Positions 41,577 to 50,329 are shown, counted from the first letter of the stretch. The stretch: DNA of 64,000 nucleotides from Micromonospora kangleipakensis (GCF_004217615.1 NZ_SHLD01000001.1:1488001-1552000), one strand, 5' to 3'. A program made the numbers and translations. Notes: generated by a model from the sequence alone, not told the origin.

Positions 41577-42068
41577 ATGAGCCACTCCGTCGCCGGAGAG
41601 CCGCCCTCTGCCGGACGCCGTGCCGCACCGCTGACCACCGCCGTCTACTCCGCAGTGGAGTGGGACCTGTTGACCGGCCTGCCGGGCCGGGTCCTCGTCG
41701 CCGCCGCCTCGCCGGGCCCCGGGCGTCCGCCCCGGGGGGTCACCGCCGGGCTCGCCGGTCTGGACGCCGTGGCCGCCGGGCGGGCCTTCGACAGCGACCT
41801 GGTCCGGGCCGTGGTGGCCGCGATCTACGCCCGCCACGACGGAACCTCCACCGCGGCCGAGCGGCTCACCGACGTGGTCGACCTGCTGGCCGCCTGCCGG
41901 GCGGCGGTACGCGTGCTGGATCGCCGCGCCGACCCGGCGGACTCGGCGGCGTACCGGCAGTGGGTGGAGTCGGTCGCGGCGCGGGTCTGCCGGGCCGCCG
42001 CCGGCGAGTCGAGCCCGGCCGACCTGCGGTTCCTCGACCGGCTCGGCGGCGCGCTGGGGCTGCGCTGA
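41577..42068 (+). CDS. Conserved hypothetical helical protein
   Basis: 163 residues, unrecognised. It is Ala-rich and mostly helical: TAVYSAVEWDLLTGLPGRVLVAAASPGP, then DSDLVRAVVAAIYARHDGTS and LTDVVDLLAACRAAVRVLDRR, with a final WVESVAARVCRAAAGES. The composition could suit a small four-helix bundle. The ATG is preceded by CCGGAGGTCCCC, a good ribosome-binding site. It lies alone between the MaoC terminator and the TrmH methyltransferase gene. Confidence 0.6.
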   Translation: MSHSVAGEPPSAGRRAAPLTTAVYSAVEWDLLTGLPGRVLVAAASPGPGRPPRGVTAGLAGLDAVAAGRAFDSDLVRAVVAAIYARHDGTSTAAERLTDVVDLLAACRAAVRVLDRRADPADSAAYRQWVESVAARVCRAAAGESSPADLRFLDRLGGALGLR

Positions 42069-42209
42069 GCTCGCGCCGCCCGCGGCTGCTCCCGGGTCGC
42101 GGCCAGCCGACCGTCCGGGGCGGGCCGCTCGCGGACCTCGGAGAACCGCAGCTCGTCGGCGTCCCGGCTGGTCGGGAACCCTCGTCGCGGCCGTGGCCGG
42201 CAGGGGCCG

Positions 42210-42215
42210 TACCCT
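42210..42215 (+). promoter_or_regulatory. -10-like box TACCCT before the TrmH-family gene
   Basis: TACCCT ends 9 bases before the GTG, with no Shine-Dalgarno, as in other probably leaderless genes of this window. Confidence 0.4.
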
Positions 42216-42224
42216 CTGGAAACC

Positions 42225-42848
42225 GTGACCGGTGACCAGCTCGACGTGGGTGTGGGGCCGTGGCCCGGCGACCTGCCGGACGACCCGCGGTACGACCCCG
42301 AGCTGCTCGCCGAGGGCGACCGGCGCAACGTCGTCGACCGCTACCGGTACTGGCGGCGGGAGGCCGTGGTGGCCGACCTGGACCGGCGTCGGCACGACTT
42401 CCACGTGGCCATCGAGAACTGGCAGCACGACTTCAACATCGGCACGGTGGTCCGCAACGCCAACGCCTTCCTCGCCGCCGAGGTGCACATCGTCGGCCGG
42501 CGGCGGTGGAACCGGCGGGGCGCCATGGTGACCGACCGCTACCAGCACGTCCGGCACCACCCCACGATCGAGGAGTTCGTCGACTGGGCGGCGGCCGAGC
42601 GGCTGCCGATCGTCGGCATCGACAACCTGCCGGGCTCGAAGCCGCTGGAGAGCACCACCCTGCCACGCCGCTGCGTCCTCCTCTTCGGCCAGGAGGGCCC
42701 CGGCCTCTCCGACCCCGCCCGGTCCGCCTGCGACCAGCTCTTCTCCATCGCCCAGTACGGCTCGACCCGCTCGATCAACGCCGGGGTGGCCAGCGGTATC
42801 GCCATGCACGCCTGGATCCGCTCGTACGCCGGCCCGCCGCCGGACTGA
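42225..42848 (+). CDS. TrmH family RNA 2'-O-methyltransferase
   Basis: 207-residue SPOUT methyltransferase. Motif 1 is HDFNIGTVVRNANAF (N-x-G-x3-RN), motif 2 is LLFGQEGPGLSD and motif 3 is IAQYGSTRSINAGVASGIAMHAW, which together form the SAM knot. It lacks a separate substrate-binding N-terminal domain beyond about 60 residues. It methylates a ribose in tRNA or rRNA; the target position cannot be read from sequence. Confidence 0.9.
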   Translation: MTGDQLDVGVGPWPGDLPDDPRYDPELLAEGDRRNVVDRYRYWRREAVVADLDRRRHDFHVAIENWQHDFNIGTVVRNANAFLAAEVHIVGRRRWNRRGAMVTDRYQHVRHHPTIEEFVDWAAAERLPIVGIDNLPGSKPLESTTLPRRCVLLFGQEGPGLSDPARSACDQLFSIAQYGSTRSINAGVASGIAMHAWIRSYAGPPPD

Positions 42849-42868
42849 CCCGCGGGTCTCCGGCCGCC

Positions 42869-42924
42869 CGTCGGGCTGAATCCCCCGGCCGGCCCGCCGG
42901 CTCCGCCGTCGGGCTGAATCCCCC
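42869..42924. repeat. 18-base direct repeat
   Basis: CGTCGGGCTGAATCCCCC occurs at 42869-42886 and again at 42907-42924 (period 38), in the gap between the TrmH gene and the zinc-ribbon gene. Confidence 0.6.
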
Positions 42925-42978
42925 CGCCACCCGGCCGCTCCGCTTGACGGGCCGGCCGTGCGGGGCGACGGTGGGGGT

Positions 42979-43677
42979 GTGAGTGTCGCGGTGAGTTGTC
43001 CGAGATGTGCGGGGCCGGTGCGGGAGCCGGACCTGATGCACGGTGAGTCACGCTGCCTGCGGTGCGGGCCGGTGTCCCCGCTGCACGTGCCCGAGCACAT
43101 CGGCGCCGAGATCGTGGCGAGCGTGGTCGAGCAGGTGGTGGCGGCCGCCGACCCGCCCGACCGGCCGGGCGTACCACTCTGGTGCCCCTGGCCGCTCCCG
43201 CCCGGCTGGACGCTGACCGGGGTGGCGTGGGCCGGGGACGAGCGGAGCGGCGTCCGGGCCACGGCGGTGGCCTGCGCCGGTCCGGCCCCCCTGGACGGTG
43301 GACCGGCCGACCTGCTCTTCGTGGCGGAGGAGCCGGGCGTCGGCCTGGGCACCCGGTTCGCCGGCATGCCCGGGCCGGACCCGGGGCCCGAGCTGGCGGC
43401 GGCGTTGACCGACCCCGGCCCTGGTCACGCCGAACGCGTGCCGCACGCCAAGATCCGGGTGGGCGGTCATCCCACTCCACTGTGGCTGGTGAATTCCCCG
43501 ACAGATCGAAGCGCGTACGCCGGCGAGGCTCGGGGAATGTGGCTGCATGCGATAGCCTGGCCGGCGAGTGCGGGTCACCTCCTCGCGGAAGAAGTCGTGC
43601 TGCACGACCTCGCCGAGTGGACTCCGCCTGAACTCGTGTACGGCGCACCATCTCCGTACCTGCACGGAGCGGCCTGA
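42979..43677 (+). CDS. Zinc-ribbon conserved hypothetical protein (DUF6758-like)
   Basis: 232 residues. An N-terminal zinc ribbon (SCPRCAGPVREPDLMHGESR then CLRCG; two CxxC pairs about 17 residues apart) precedes a mixed alpha/beta domain with WCPWPLPPGWTLTGVAWAGDE, DLLFVAEEPGVGLGTRFAGM and a C-terminal HLLAEEVVLHDLAEWTPPELV. It appears to be one of the widespread actinobacterial proteins of unknown role. GTG is the start. Nothing catalytic is evident; the ribbon may bind nucleic acid or a partner protein. Confidence 0.75.
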   Translation: MSVAVSCPRCAGPVREPDLMHGESRCLRCGPVSPLHVPEHIGAEIVASVVEQVVAAADPPDRPGVPLWCPWPLPPGWTLTGVAWAGDERSGVRATAVACAGPAPLDGGPADLLFVAEEPGVGLGTRFAGMPGPDPGPELAAALTDPGPGHAERVPHAKIRVGGHPTPLWLVNSPTDRSAYAGEARGMWLHAIAWPASAGHLLAEEVVLHDLAEWTPPELVYGAPSPYLHGAA

Positions 43678-43795
43678 CCGGCCGTTCCGGGCGAGTCGGA
43701 GCGCATACGCAGATATTCACTGTACGACACCATGCTGATACTCTGGGTGCCAGTGCGGTAAACGGACCCGGCTCCGCGCGAGAGGATGGCCCGCT

Positions 43796-43951
43796 ATGAA
43801 GAAGGTGCTCACCTGGGCCGGTATCGCATTCCTGATCTTCTTCGTTGCCTACCGGCCGAGCTCCGCCGCCGACGTCTTCAAGTCCCTCGGCGGCGGCATC
43901 ATGGACATCGCTCAGGGCTTCGGCGACTTCTTCACCAGCCTGGTCGCCTAG
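43796..43951 (+). CDS. Small membrane protein (51 residues)
   Basis: Reads MKKVLTWAGIAFLIFFVAYR, a positively charged start plus one transmembrane helix, followed by about 30 residues with an amphipathic FKSLGGGIMDIAQGFGDFF stretch. GAGAGG lies about 11 bases upstream. It ends 6 bases before the PH-domain gene on the same strand, so it is surely co-transcribed with it. The sequence is well formed for so short a frame and the lysine-rich start is typical of small envelope proteins. The function is unknown. Confidence 0.8.
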   Translation: MKKVLTWAGIAFLIFFVAYRPSSAADVFKSLGGGIMDIAQGFGDFFTSLVA

Positions 43952-43957
43952 CCGCCG

Positions 43958-44833
43958 ATGGGAAGCCCCTCCGGCCCACCCTTCGATCCCGACGATCCCG
44001 ACCGGGAGCGCCGGGAGCGCGACACTGAGCCGATCCCCCGGATCGGGCCCGACGACGGTCCCGGCTACGGCGCCGGCCCGAGTCTCGGCGACGGTCCCTC
44101 CCTTTCGGACGACGTCGGCTACGGCGCCGGGCCGGGCTACGCCGGTGAGGGCCGCTCCGGCCGGGCCTGGATCCGGGATCCGGAGGCCGGCTACCAGCCG
44201 CCGCAGATCTCCGAGGACGAGCTGGCCGGGCTGCGCGCCGACGCGGCCGGCATGGCCCCCCGCCGGGTGCTGCCGCTCGAGGACGAGCCCAGCTCGCTGG
44301 TCGCCCGCTACCTCTTCCCCACCGAGCGGTACCGGGGCGAGTGGAAGCGGCACTGGATCCACCTCTCCACACCGATCATCGTCGGCATCGCGGCGACCTT
44401 CGTGCTCGGCTACCTCTCCGGCTTCCTCGCCGGGCGGGACGTGGGCGCGCTGACCACCGTCGCGGTGCTGCTCTGGTTCGCGGTGATGGGCTGGGTCGCC
44501 TGGCGGGTCGCCGACTGGTGGTACGACCGCTTCATCCTCACCAACAAGCGGGTGATGGTGGTCAACGGGATCATCACGCGGCGGGTCGCGATGATGCCGC
44601 TGGTCCGGGTCACCGACATGAAGTACGAGCAGACGCCGAGCGGCCGGGCGCTCAACTACGGCACCTTCGTGCTGGAGTCCGCCGGCCAGGAGCAGGCCCT
44701 CCGCGAGATCAAGAACCTGCCCAACCCGAACGAGCTCTACCTGCGTGTGGTTGAAGAGATGTACGAGCCGCAGGCGGTCGAGGCGCGGTTGGGCAAGGAG
44801 GCGGACGAGGCCAAGGCCGACGACGGGGCGTGA
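43958..44833 (+). CDS. PH domain-containing membrane protein
   Basis: 291 residues. A disordered Gly/Asp/Pro-rich N-terminus (about 1-90) precedes two transmembrane helices (about 133-152 and 160-180). A bacterial PH (bPH2) domain follows: WWYDRFILTNKRVMVVNGIITRRVAMMPLVRVTDM (core DRFILTNKRVMVVNG), then YEQTPSGRALNYGTFVLESAGQEQALREI. The final helix is acidic. Such proteins are common in actinomycete membranes without a defined role. It follows the 51-residue membrane peptide by 6 bases. Confidence 0.88.
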   Translation: MGSPSGPPFDPDDPDRERRERDTEPIPRIGPDDGPGYGAGPSLGDGPSLSDDVGYGAGPGYAGEGRSGRAWIRDPEAGYQPPQISEDELAGLRADAAGMAPRRVLPLEDEPSSLVARYLFPTERYRGEWKRHWIHLSTPIIVGIAATFVLGYLSGFLAGRDVGALTTVAVLLWFAVMGWVAWRVADWWYDRFILTNKRVMVVNGIITRRVAMMPLVRVTDMKYEQTPSGRALNYGTFVLESAGQEQALREIKNLPNPNELYLRVVEEMYEPQAVEARLGKEADEAKADDGA

Positions 44834-44936
44834 AACTTTTCGTCCGAACATCGGATGAACAGCGCACCATTTGCCGTCGACCCGACCACCCCGGTCGTGG
44901 CAGCCTGCCATGAAGGACGGGGCGCGGAGGTGAGCG

Positions 44937-45656
44937 GTGGCGAGCAGGGATCCGCTGGAGGAGGAGTTCCGCGAGTTCGTCGCGGCCCGCTCCGGCGCCC
45001 TGCTGCGCACCGCCTACCTGCTCGCCGGGGACTGGGCGACCGCCGAGGACCTGCTCCAGACCGCGCTGACCAAGACCTACCTGGCCTGGAAGCGGCTCGG
45101 CGGGATCGACGCCATCGAGCCGTACGCCCGCCGGGTCCTGGTCAACACCTCCACGAGCTGGTGGCGGCGGCGCTGGCACGGTGAACGCCCCACCGACGTG
45201 CTGCCCGAGCGGGCCGGGGTCGACGAGATCGAGCAGCAGCTCGACCGCGACGCGCTCTGGCGGCACCTGAGCGCGCTGCCCGCCCGGCAGCGGGCCGTGC
45301 TGGTGCTCCGCTTCTACGAGGACATGTCCGAGGCGCAGACCGCCGCCCTGCTGGAGATCTCGCCGGGCACCGTCAAGAGCCAGACCTCGCGGGCGCTCTC
45401 CACCCTGCGTCGCCGGCTCGGCTCCCAGGCCGCCCTCGGCCTGCCGGCCGAGGACGCGACGCCGCCCGCCCGGCCGGCACCGCGTACCCCGGAGCACCCC
45501 CGACCCGCGGCGGCCCGGACCCCCGCCGCGACCCGGACCCCCGCGGCGGCCCCGACCCCCGCGACCGCTCCGGCCGCGCCCGCGGTCCGGCCGGCCGCCC
45601 GCTCCGGCCGCGCGGCCGCCGTCCGGTCCGCCACCGTCCCGGCGGAGACCCGATGA
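44937..45656 (+). CDS. SigE-family RNA polymerase sigma factor (ECF-like)
   Basis: 239 residues. Sigma region 2 is FVAARSGALLRTAYLLAGDWATAEDLLQ with YARRVLVNTSTSWWRRRW. Region 4 is LPARQRAVLVLRFYEDMSEAQTAALLEISPGTVKSQTSRAL (helix-turn-helix SEAQTAALLEISPGTVKSQ). This matches the actinomycete group called SigE-family sigma-70. After residue 165 comes an Ala/Pro/Arg-rich tail. GGAGGTGAGC precedes the GTG. It overlaps the next gene by ATGA, the classical arrangement of an ECF sigma factor and its anti-sigma. Confidence 0.92.
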   Translation: MASRDPLEEEFREFVAARSGALLRTAYLLAGDWATAEDLLQTALTKTYLAWKRLGGIDAIEPYARRVLVNTSTSWWRRRWHGERPTDVLPERAGVDEIEQQLDRDALWRHLSALPARQRAVLVLRFYEDMSEAQTAALLEISPGTVKSQTSRALSTLRRRLGSQAALGLPAEDATPPARPAPRTPEHPRPAAARTPAATRTPAAAPTPATAPAAPAVRPAARSGRAAAVRSATVPAETR

Positions 45657-46921
45657 GCCGGACGCCGAATCCCTGCGACAACCAGACCGAGGGTCCGGAG
45701 CGTCCATTCGCCGTGACGCAGGACGAGCTGGAGCGGGCGCTGCGGGAGACCTTCGCCCGCCGGGTCGCCGCGCCGGGGCCGCTCGCCGCCGACCCGGCCG
45801 CCCTCGCCATCGGCCGGGCCAACCGGATGGTACGGCGGCGCGCCCTGACCGGTCTCGCCCTGGCGGGGGCGGCCACGGTGCTGGTCACCACGGGCATGGC
45901 ACAGCTCGGCGACCGGCCCGGCCGCCAGGGCGTCCCGGCCGTGGTGCTCGGCGATCCCCGCACCGTGCCGGCGTCGCCGCTGCCGACCGCGTCGCTGCGC
46001 ACGCCGCCGCCGAAGGGCCCCGTCCGGACCGAGCTGGATCTCATCATCGGCTCCTGGCTGGAGGGCAACGGCGGCGAGCGGCGGGAGCTGACCGGGGTGG
46101 GCCCGGTCGAACGGGCGCAGCGGGTCGCCGACTACGGCGGCTTGCTGGTCACGTCGGTGGCCACCGCCGCCGGTCGTACCCTCTGGTGGGTGCCGCCCAA
46201 CGGCAGCGCGCCGCAGGTGCTGCTGGCCGGCGCGGACGCGGTCGCGCTGGCCCCCGACGGACGGCAGGTCGCCTGGCGCGACGGCCGGGACGTGTTCGCC
46301 GCCGGCCTGATCGGTGGTCAACTCCTCGCGACCACCCGCACGCCGGCCCCGGACGGCGCGGTGCCGGTCGGCTTCGCCGGTGACGCGGTCCTGGTCCGCC
46401 AGCCCGGGCAGGGCGGCTTCACCGTCTGGCCCCGGTTGGCCGGCGCACTGCCGTCCACCGCCGAGCGGAGGGTGCTGAACGTCTACGGCGTGCTGCCCGA
46501 CGGCCGGGTGGTCGGCCAGGTCTCCGCCGGTACGCCCCGGCGGCCCTGCCTCGCCCTGCTCGACCCGGCCCGCGGCCTCGCCCCGGTACGCACCGGCTGC
46601 GGTCCGGAGCTCGGCACCGACGGCCGGGGCGGGGTCTCCGCCGACGGGCGGTGGCTGCTGGTGAACGGGGCCGGCAAGGGTGCGCTCCTGGTCGACCTGG
46701 GCACGCTCGGCTCGACGGTGTCGGCCCGGGCCGCCGGGCCGGCGGTGACCGACGTCGTGGCCTGGACGTCGACCGGGACCGCGCTGCACGTCGACGGCGC
46801 CGGCGGGCTCGTCCGGGTGCGGGTCGAGCGGGTGCTCGCCGGTGAGCGGCCCGGCGCGGCACCGGTCGACGGCGTTCCGCCCGGCGACCGGCCGGTCCTG
46901 GTCAGCGACACCGTCTCCTGA
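45653..46921 (+). CDS. Membrane-anchored propeller-like protein, probable anti-sigma factor
   Basis: 422 residues. A cytoplasmic part of about 70 residues (DELERALRETFARRVAAPGP, NRMVRRRALTG) is followed by one transmembrane helix (about 64-82). A large extracytoplasmic domain made of beta-propeller-like repeats comes next (ADAVALAPDGRQVAWRDGRDVF, RRVLNVYGVLPDGRVVGQV, GGVSADGRWLLVNGAG). ATGA overlap with the sigma gene implies coupled translation. I infer that the N-terminal part restrains the sigma factor and the propeller senses an extracellular condition. No zinc-binding HxxxCxxC motif is present. Confidence 0.75.
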   Translation: MSRTPNPCDNQTEGPERPFAVTQDELERALRETFARRVAAPGPLAADPAALAIGRANRMVRRRALTGLALAGAATVLVTTGMAQLGDRPGRQGVPAVVLGDPRTVPASPLPTASLRTPPPKGPVRTELDLIIGSWLEGNGGERRELTGVGPVERAQRVADYGGLLVTSVATAAGRTLWWVPPNGSAPQVLLAGADAVALAPDGRQVAWRDGRDVFAAGLIGGQLLATTRTPAPDGAVPVGFAGDAVLVRQPGQGGFTVWPRLAGALPSTAERRVLNVYGVLPDGRVVGQVSAGTPRRPCLALLDPARGLAPVRTGCGPELGTDGRGGVSADGRWLLVNGAGKGALLVDLGTLGSTVSARAAGPAVTDVVAWTSTGTALHVDGAGGLVRVRVERVLAGERPGAAPVDGVPPGDRPVLVSDTVS

Positions 46922-46958
46922 CCCTCCCGGCGGACCGGCGGCGCCCGGCCGGGACCGG

Positions 46959-46964
46959 TAGCGT
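46959..46964 (+). promoter_or_regulatory. -10-like box TAGCGT before the PHP gene
   Basis: TAGCGT ends 6 bases before the ATG and no ribosome-binding site is present. Confidence 0.45.
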
Positions 46965-46970
46965 CGGCGG

Positions 46971-47837
46971 ATGACCGCGGCGCCCCGGATCGACCTGCAC
47001 ACCCATTCCACCGCCAGCGACGGCACGCTCAGCCCCGCCGAGCTGGTCCGGGCCGCCGCCGACGCCGGGCTCGACGTCGTGGCCGTCACCGACCACGACA
47101 CCACCGCCGGCTGGGAGGCCGCGGTACGCGCGCTGCCGCCCGGGCTCACCCTGATCCGCGGCGCGGAACTCTCCTGCCGCTGGTTCGGCGTCGAGCCGGC
47201 GATCCCGCTGCACCTGCTCGCGTACCTCTTCGACCCGACCGAGCCGGAGCTCGTCGCCGAGCTGGCCCGGGTGCGGCTGGCCCGGGAGGTGCGCGGTGAG
47301 CGGATCGTACGGCTGCTGCAGGCCGACGGCATCGAGGTGAGCTGGCCGGAGATCCTGGCCGGTGCGGCCGGCGGGACGGTCGGCCGCCCGCACATCGCCC
47401 AGGCGCTGATCCGGGCCGGGCTGGTGGCGACCACCACCGAGGCGTTCGGGCCGGACTGGCTGGGGGAGCGGTACCGGCTGCCCAAGGAGGACATCGACGT
47501 CTTCCGGGCGGTGGCGCTGGTCCGGGCGGCCGGCGGGGTGCCGGTCTTCGCCCACCCCCGGGCCACCCGCCGGGGGCGGATCGTGCCGGACGAGCTGATC
47601 GTGGAGCTGGCGGCGGCCGGGCTCGCCGGCCTGGAGGCCGACCACGAGGACCACTCGCCGGCCGAGCGGGCCCACGTCCGCGGGCTCGCCGCCGAGCTGG
47701 GCCTGCTGGTCACCGGGTCGTCGGACTTCCACGGCACGCACAAGACGGTCCGGCTCGGCGCGCACACCACCGACCCCGGGGCGTACGAGCGGATCGTCGC
47801 CGCGGCTAGCGGGGTGACCCCGGTCGCTTCAGGCTGA
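46971..47837 (+). CDS. PHP domain phosphoesterase
   Basis: 288-residue PHP-family metal-dependent phosphoesterase. Metal ligands are seen as IDLHTHSTASDGTLSP (HxHxxxxD), VAVTDHDTTAGW, and later PVFAHPRAT, VTGSSDFHGTH. This layout is that of the 3',5'-nucleoside bisphosphate phosphatase/RNase AM-like YciV group. It is cytosolic. ATG follows a TAGCGT box closely, suggesting a leaderless message. It is followed after 31 bases by marC. Confidence 0.9.
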   Translation: MTAAPRIDLHTHSTASDGTLSPAELVRAAADAGLDVVAVTDHDTTAGWEAAVRALPPGLTLIRGAELSCRWFGVEPAIPLHLLAYLFDPTEPELVAELARVRLAREVRGERIVRLLQADGIEVSWPEILAGAAGGTVGRPHIAQALIRAGLVATTTEAFGPDWLGERYRLPKEDIDVFRAVALVRAAGGVPVFAHPRATRRGRIVPDELIVELAAAGLAGLEADHEDHSPAERAHVRGLAAELGLLVTGSSDFHGTHKTVRLGAHTTDPGAYERIVAAASGVTPVASG

Positions 47838-47856
47838 ACCGTCTGGACGCCGCCGC

Positions 47857-47862
47857 TACCGT
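47857..47862 (+). promoter_or_regulatory. -10-like box TACCGT before marC
   Basis: TACCGT ends 6 bases before the marC GTG, without a Shine-Dalgarno. Confidence 0.45.
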
Positions 47863-47868
47863 GTCCGG

Positions 47869-48483
47869 GTGGATCTCAAGCTCTTCGGAGAGGTCTTCGT
47901 GACCCTGCTGGTGATCGTCGACCCGCCGGGCATGATGCCGATCTTCCTCGCGCTGACCGGGCCGCTGCCCGCCCGGGAGCGGAATCGGGCGGCCTGGCAG
48001 GCCGTGGCGCTGGCGCTCGGGGTGATCGTGATCTTCGCGGTGGCCGGGCAGACGCTCCTCGCCTACCTGCACGTCGAACTGCCGGCATTGCAGGCCGCCG
48101 GCGGGCTGCTGCTGATCCTGGTCGCCCTGGAGCTGCTGACCGGCAAGGCCGACGACCCCAGCCAGCAGGTGACCTCCAACATCGCCCTGGTGCCGCTGGG
48201 CACCCCGCTGCTGGCCGGGCCGGGCGCCATCGTCGCCACCATGCTCTTCGTCCAGCGGGCTGGCGGCCTGGCCGACTACACCGCGATCGCCGCCGCGATC
48301 GTCGCGGTCATGGTGGCCGTCTGGGTGGTGCTGCGCTTCTCCGGCGTGATCGTCAAGATCCTCCGGCCGGGCGGGATCGAGGTGCTGACCCGGATCGCCG
48401 GCCTGCTGCTGGCCGCCATCGCGGTGCAGCTCATCGCCGACGCCATCGCCGCCTTCGTGACCCAGTACCTCACCATGCGCTGA
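47869..48483 (+). CDS. MarC family integral membrane protein
   Basis: 204-residue protein with six helices. The family motif VTLLVIVDPPGMMPIFLALTG is in the first helix region (NPxG replaced by DPPG), followed by LLLILVALELLTGK, and VPLGTPLLAGPGAIVATMLF in the centre. MarC-family proteins were once linked to antibiotic resistance but their role is unclear; amino-acid export has been suggested for some. GTG is the start. Confidence 0.92.
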   Translation: MDLKLFGEVFVTLLVIVDPPGMMPIFLALTGPLPARERNRAAWQAVALALGVIVIFAVAGQTLLAYLHVELPALQAAGGLLLILVALELLTGKADDPSQQVTSNIALVPLGTPLLAGPGAIVATMLFVQRAGGLADYTAIAAAIVAVMVAVWVVLRFSGVIVKILRPGGIEVLTRIAGLLLAAIAVQLIADAIAAFVTQYLTMR

Positions 48484-48538
48484 CCGGTCCGGCCCGCCGC
48501 CCGCCCGGATGTCGTACCGGGGTGGCAGGATCTCAGGC

Positions 48539-49459
48539 GTGCGACGACCCTCCCCGACCGGACGACCGGGCACCGGCGGCCGCGCCCCCCGGCCGCGCGC
48601 CGAGCAGTCCGAGCAGCTCGGCTTCGAGGGCATGCCGGAGCGGCTCTTCGTCTGCACCCCCAGCAAGCTCGGCGCGTACGCCGACTGCCCGCGCCGCTAC
48701 CGCTACTCCTACGTCGACCGTCCGGCGCCGCCGAAGGGCCCGCCGTGGGCGCACAACTCGCTCGGCGCCAGCGTGCACACCGCCCTGAAGAACTGGTACG
48801 CGCTCGCCCCGGAGGGCCGCCGGCCGGAGGCCCTGGCCACCCTGCTCCGCGGCACCTGGGTGCGCGAGGGCTACCGCGACGACGAGCAGGAGCGGGACGC
48901 CTACCGCCGGGCGCTGGCCTGGCTGGAGTCGTACGTCGCCGGCCTGGACCCCGGCGACGAGCCGGTCGGCGTGGAGCGGGTGGTGGCGGTGAAGACCGGG
49001 GTGCTGGCCTTCAACGGCCGCGCCGACCGGATCGACTCCCGACCCGGCGAGGACGGCCCGGAGCTGGTCATCGTCGACTACAAGACCGGCCGCACCGGCC
49101 TGGACGCCGACGACGCCCGCGGCTCGCAGGCCCTCGCCCTCTACGCGTACGCGGCCGAGCGGGTGTTCCGCCGGCCCTGCCGCCGGGTCGAGCTGCACCA
49201 CCTGCCCACCGGCACGGTCGCCGCGCACGACCACACCCCCGAGTCGCTGGCCCGCCAGCTCAGCCGGGCCGAGGAGACGGCCCGGGACATCATGGCCGCC
49301 GAGCGGGCGGTCGCCGAGGGCGCCGACCCGGACGAGGCCTTCCCCACCACCCCCGGGCCGCGCTGCGGCTGGTGCGACTACCGGCGCGCCTGCCCGACCG
49401 GCGCGCAGACGCCGGGCAAGGACCCGTGGGCGGCCGTGGAGCGCGCCGACCAGGACTGA
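48539..49459 (+). CDS. RecB-family PD-(D/E)XK nuclease
   Basis: 306-residue stand-alone nuclease related to the RecB/AddB C-terminal domain and Cas4. SKLGAYADCPRRYRYSYVDR supplies the first iron-sulfur Cys, GRADRIDSRPGEDGPELVIVDYKTG holds the catalytic Asp and the D-x-K motif, and PRCGWCDYRRACP supplies the last three Cys. It thus carries a [4Fe-4S] cluster and single-strand exonuclease features. An upstream ATG 30 bases earlier is an alternative start. It is likely involved in DNA repair; no helicase gene is adjacent. Confidence 0.9.
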   Translation: MRRPSPTGRPGTGGRAPRPRAEQSEQLGFEGMPERLFVCTPSKLGAYADCPRRYRYSYVDRPAPPKGPPWAHNSLGASVHTALKNWYALAPEGRRPEALATLLRGTWVREGYRDDEQERDAYRRALAWLESYVAGLDPGDEPVGVERVVAVKTGVLAFNGRADRIDSRPGEDGPELVIVDYKTGRTGLDADDARGSQALALYAYAAERVFRRPCRRVELHHLPTGTVAAHDHTPESLARQLSRAEETARDIMAAERAVAEGADPDEAFPTTPGPRCGWCDYRRACPTGAQTPGKDPWAAVERADQD

Positions 49460-49465
49460 CCCGGC

Positions 49466-50329
49466 TCAGGCGGCCTCGGTGGTGGCGGTCAGGCGGGCCG
49501 CCCGCTCCTTGGCGGCCTGCTGCAGCGGCCCCTCCCGATAGCGGCGGGGCAGCGCGGCGAGGGCGAGCCGGAGCGCGCGGACGCTCAGGTCCGCCGAGAG
49601 CGCGGTGGTCGGCAGCCCCAGACCGCCGTACATCCGGCGGGCCCAGGCCGGGAGCAGCCCCAGCGCGGTGCCGGCGATCCCGAGGTACGCCCACCGGGCC
49701 GGACCGAGGTGCAGGCCGAGCTTGACCGGCAGGCTGAGCTTCCACGGAATCGGCGGGGCGGTCAGGAAGAGGGCGATCTCGGCCGCCTCCCTGGTCATCC
49801 GCAGGTCGCCCCGGATCCGCCGGTAGTAGTCGTCCACCTCGGCGGCGGTCCCGGGCACCCCCGCCGGGTCCAGCCCGACCAGGGCCGCCGCCCGCCGCTG
49901 CTCGGTGTAGTAGCCGTCGACCTCGTCGTCGGTCAGGGCCAGCCCGGCTCGCCGAGCCGTGCTGACGAAGGACTCGACCTCGGTGACGTGCACCCAGCGC
50001 AGCAGCTCCGGGTCGTCGATCCGGAACTCCTCGCCGGTGAACGGGTCGCGGGCCCGCAGCCGGGCGTGCAGCGTACGCAGCCGGCGGCCGGCCGCCTCCG
50101 CCTCGGTGGTGGTGCCGTAGATCGTGGTCGCCACGTAGGTGGCGGTGCGGACCAGGCGACCCCACGCGTCGGTCTGGTAGCGGCTGTTCTGCGCCACCCC
50201 CGCCATCGTCCGGGGATGCAGCGCCTGCAGGTAGAGCGAACGCAGGCCGGCGACGATCAGGATCGGCTCCTCGTGCACCTTCCACGTGACCGATCCCGGT
50301 CCGAAGAGGCCGAGGTCATCGGAGTCCAC
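49466..50329 (-). CDS. Oxygenase MpaB family protein (DUF2236)
   Basis: 287-residue all-helical protein of the DUF2236/latex-clearing-protein family, thought to bind haem b. The conserved segments are LQALHPRTMAGVAQNSRYQTD, GRLVRTATYVATTIYGTTTEAE, and LLRWVHVTEVESFV with a conserved His. Family members are oxygenases acting on polyprenyl or other lipophilic chains; the substrate here is unknown. ATG is the start. It converges with the RecB-like nuclease gene, with 6 bases between. Confidence 0.87.
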   Translation of the reverse strand: MDSDDLGLFGPGSVTWKVHEEPILIVAGLRSLYLQALHPRTMAGVAQNSRYQTDAWGRLVRTATYVATTIYGTTTEAEAAGRRLRTLHARLRARDPFTGEEFRIDDPELLRWVHVTEVESFVSTARRAGLALTDDEVDGYYTEQRRAAALVGLDPAGVPGTAAEVDDYYRRIRGDLRMTREAAEIALFLTAPPIPWKLSLPVKLGLHLGPARWAYLGIAGTALGLLPAWARRMYGGLGLPTTALSADLSVRALRLALAALPRRYREGPLQQAAKERAARLTATTEAA

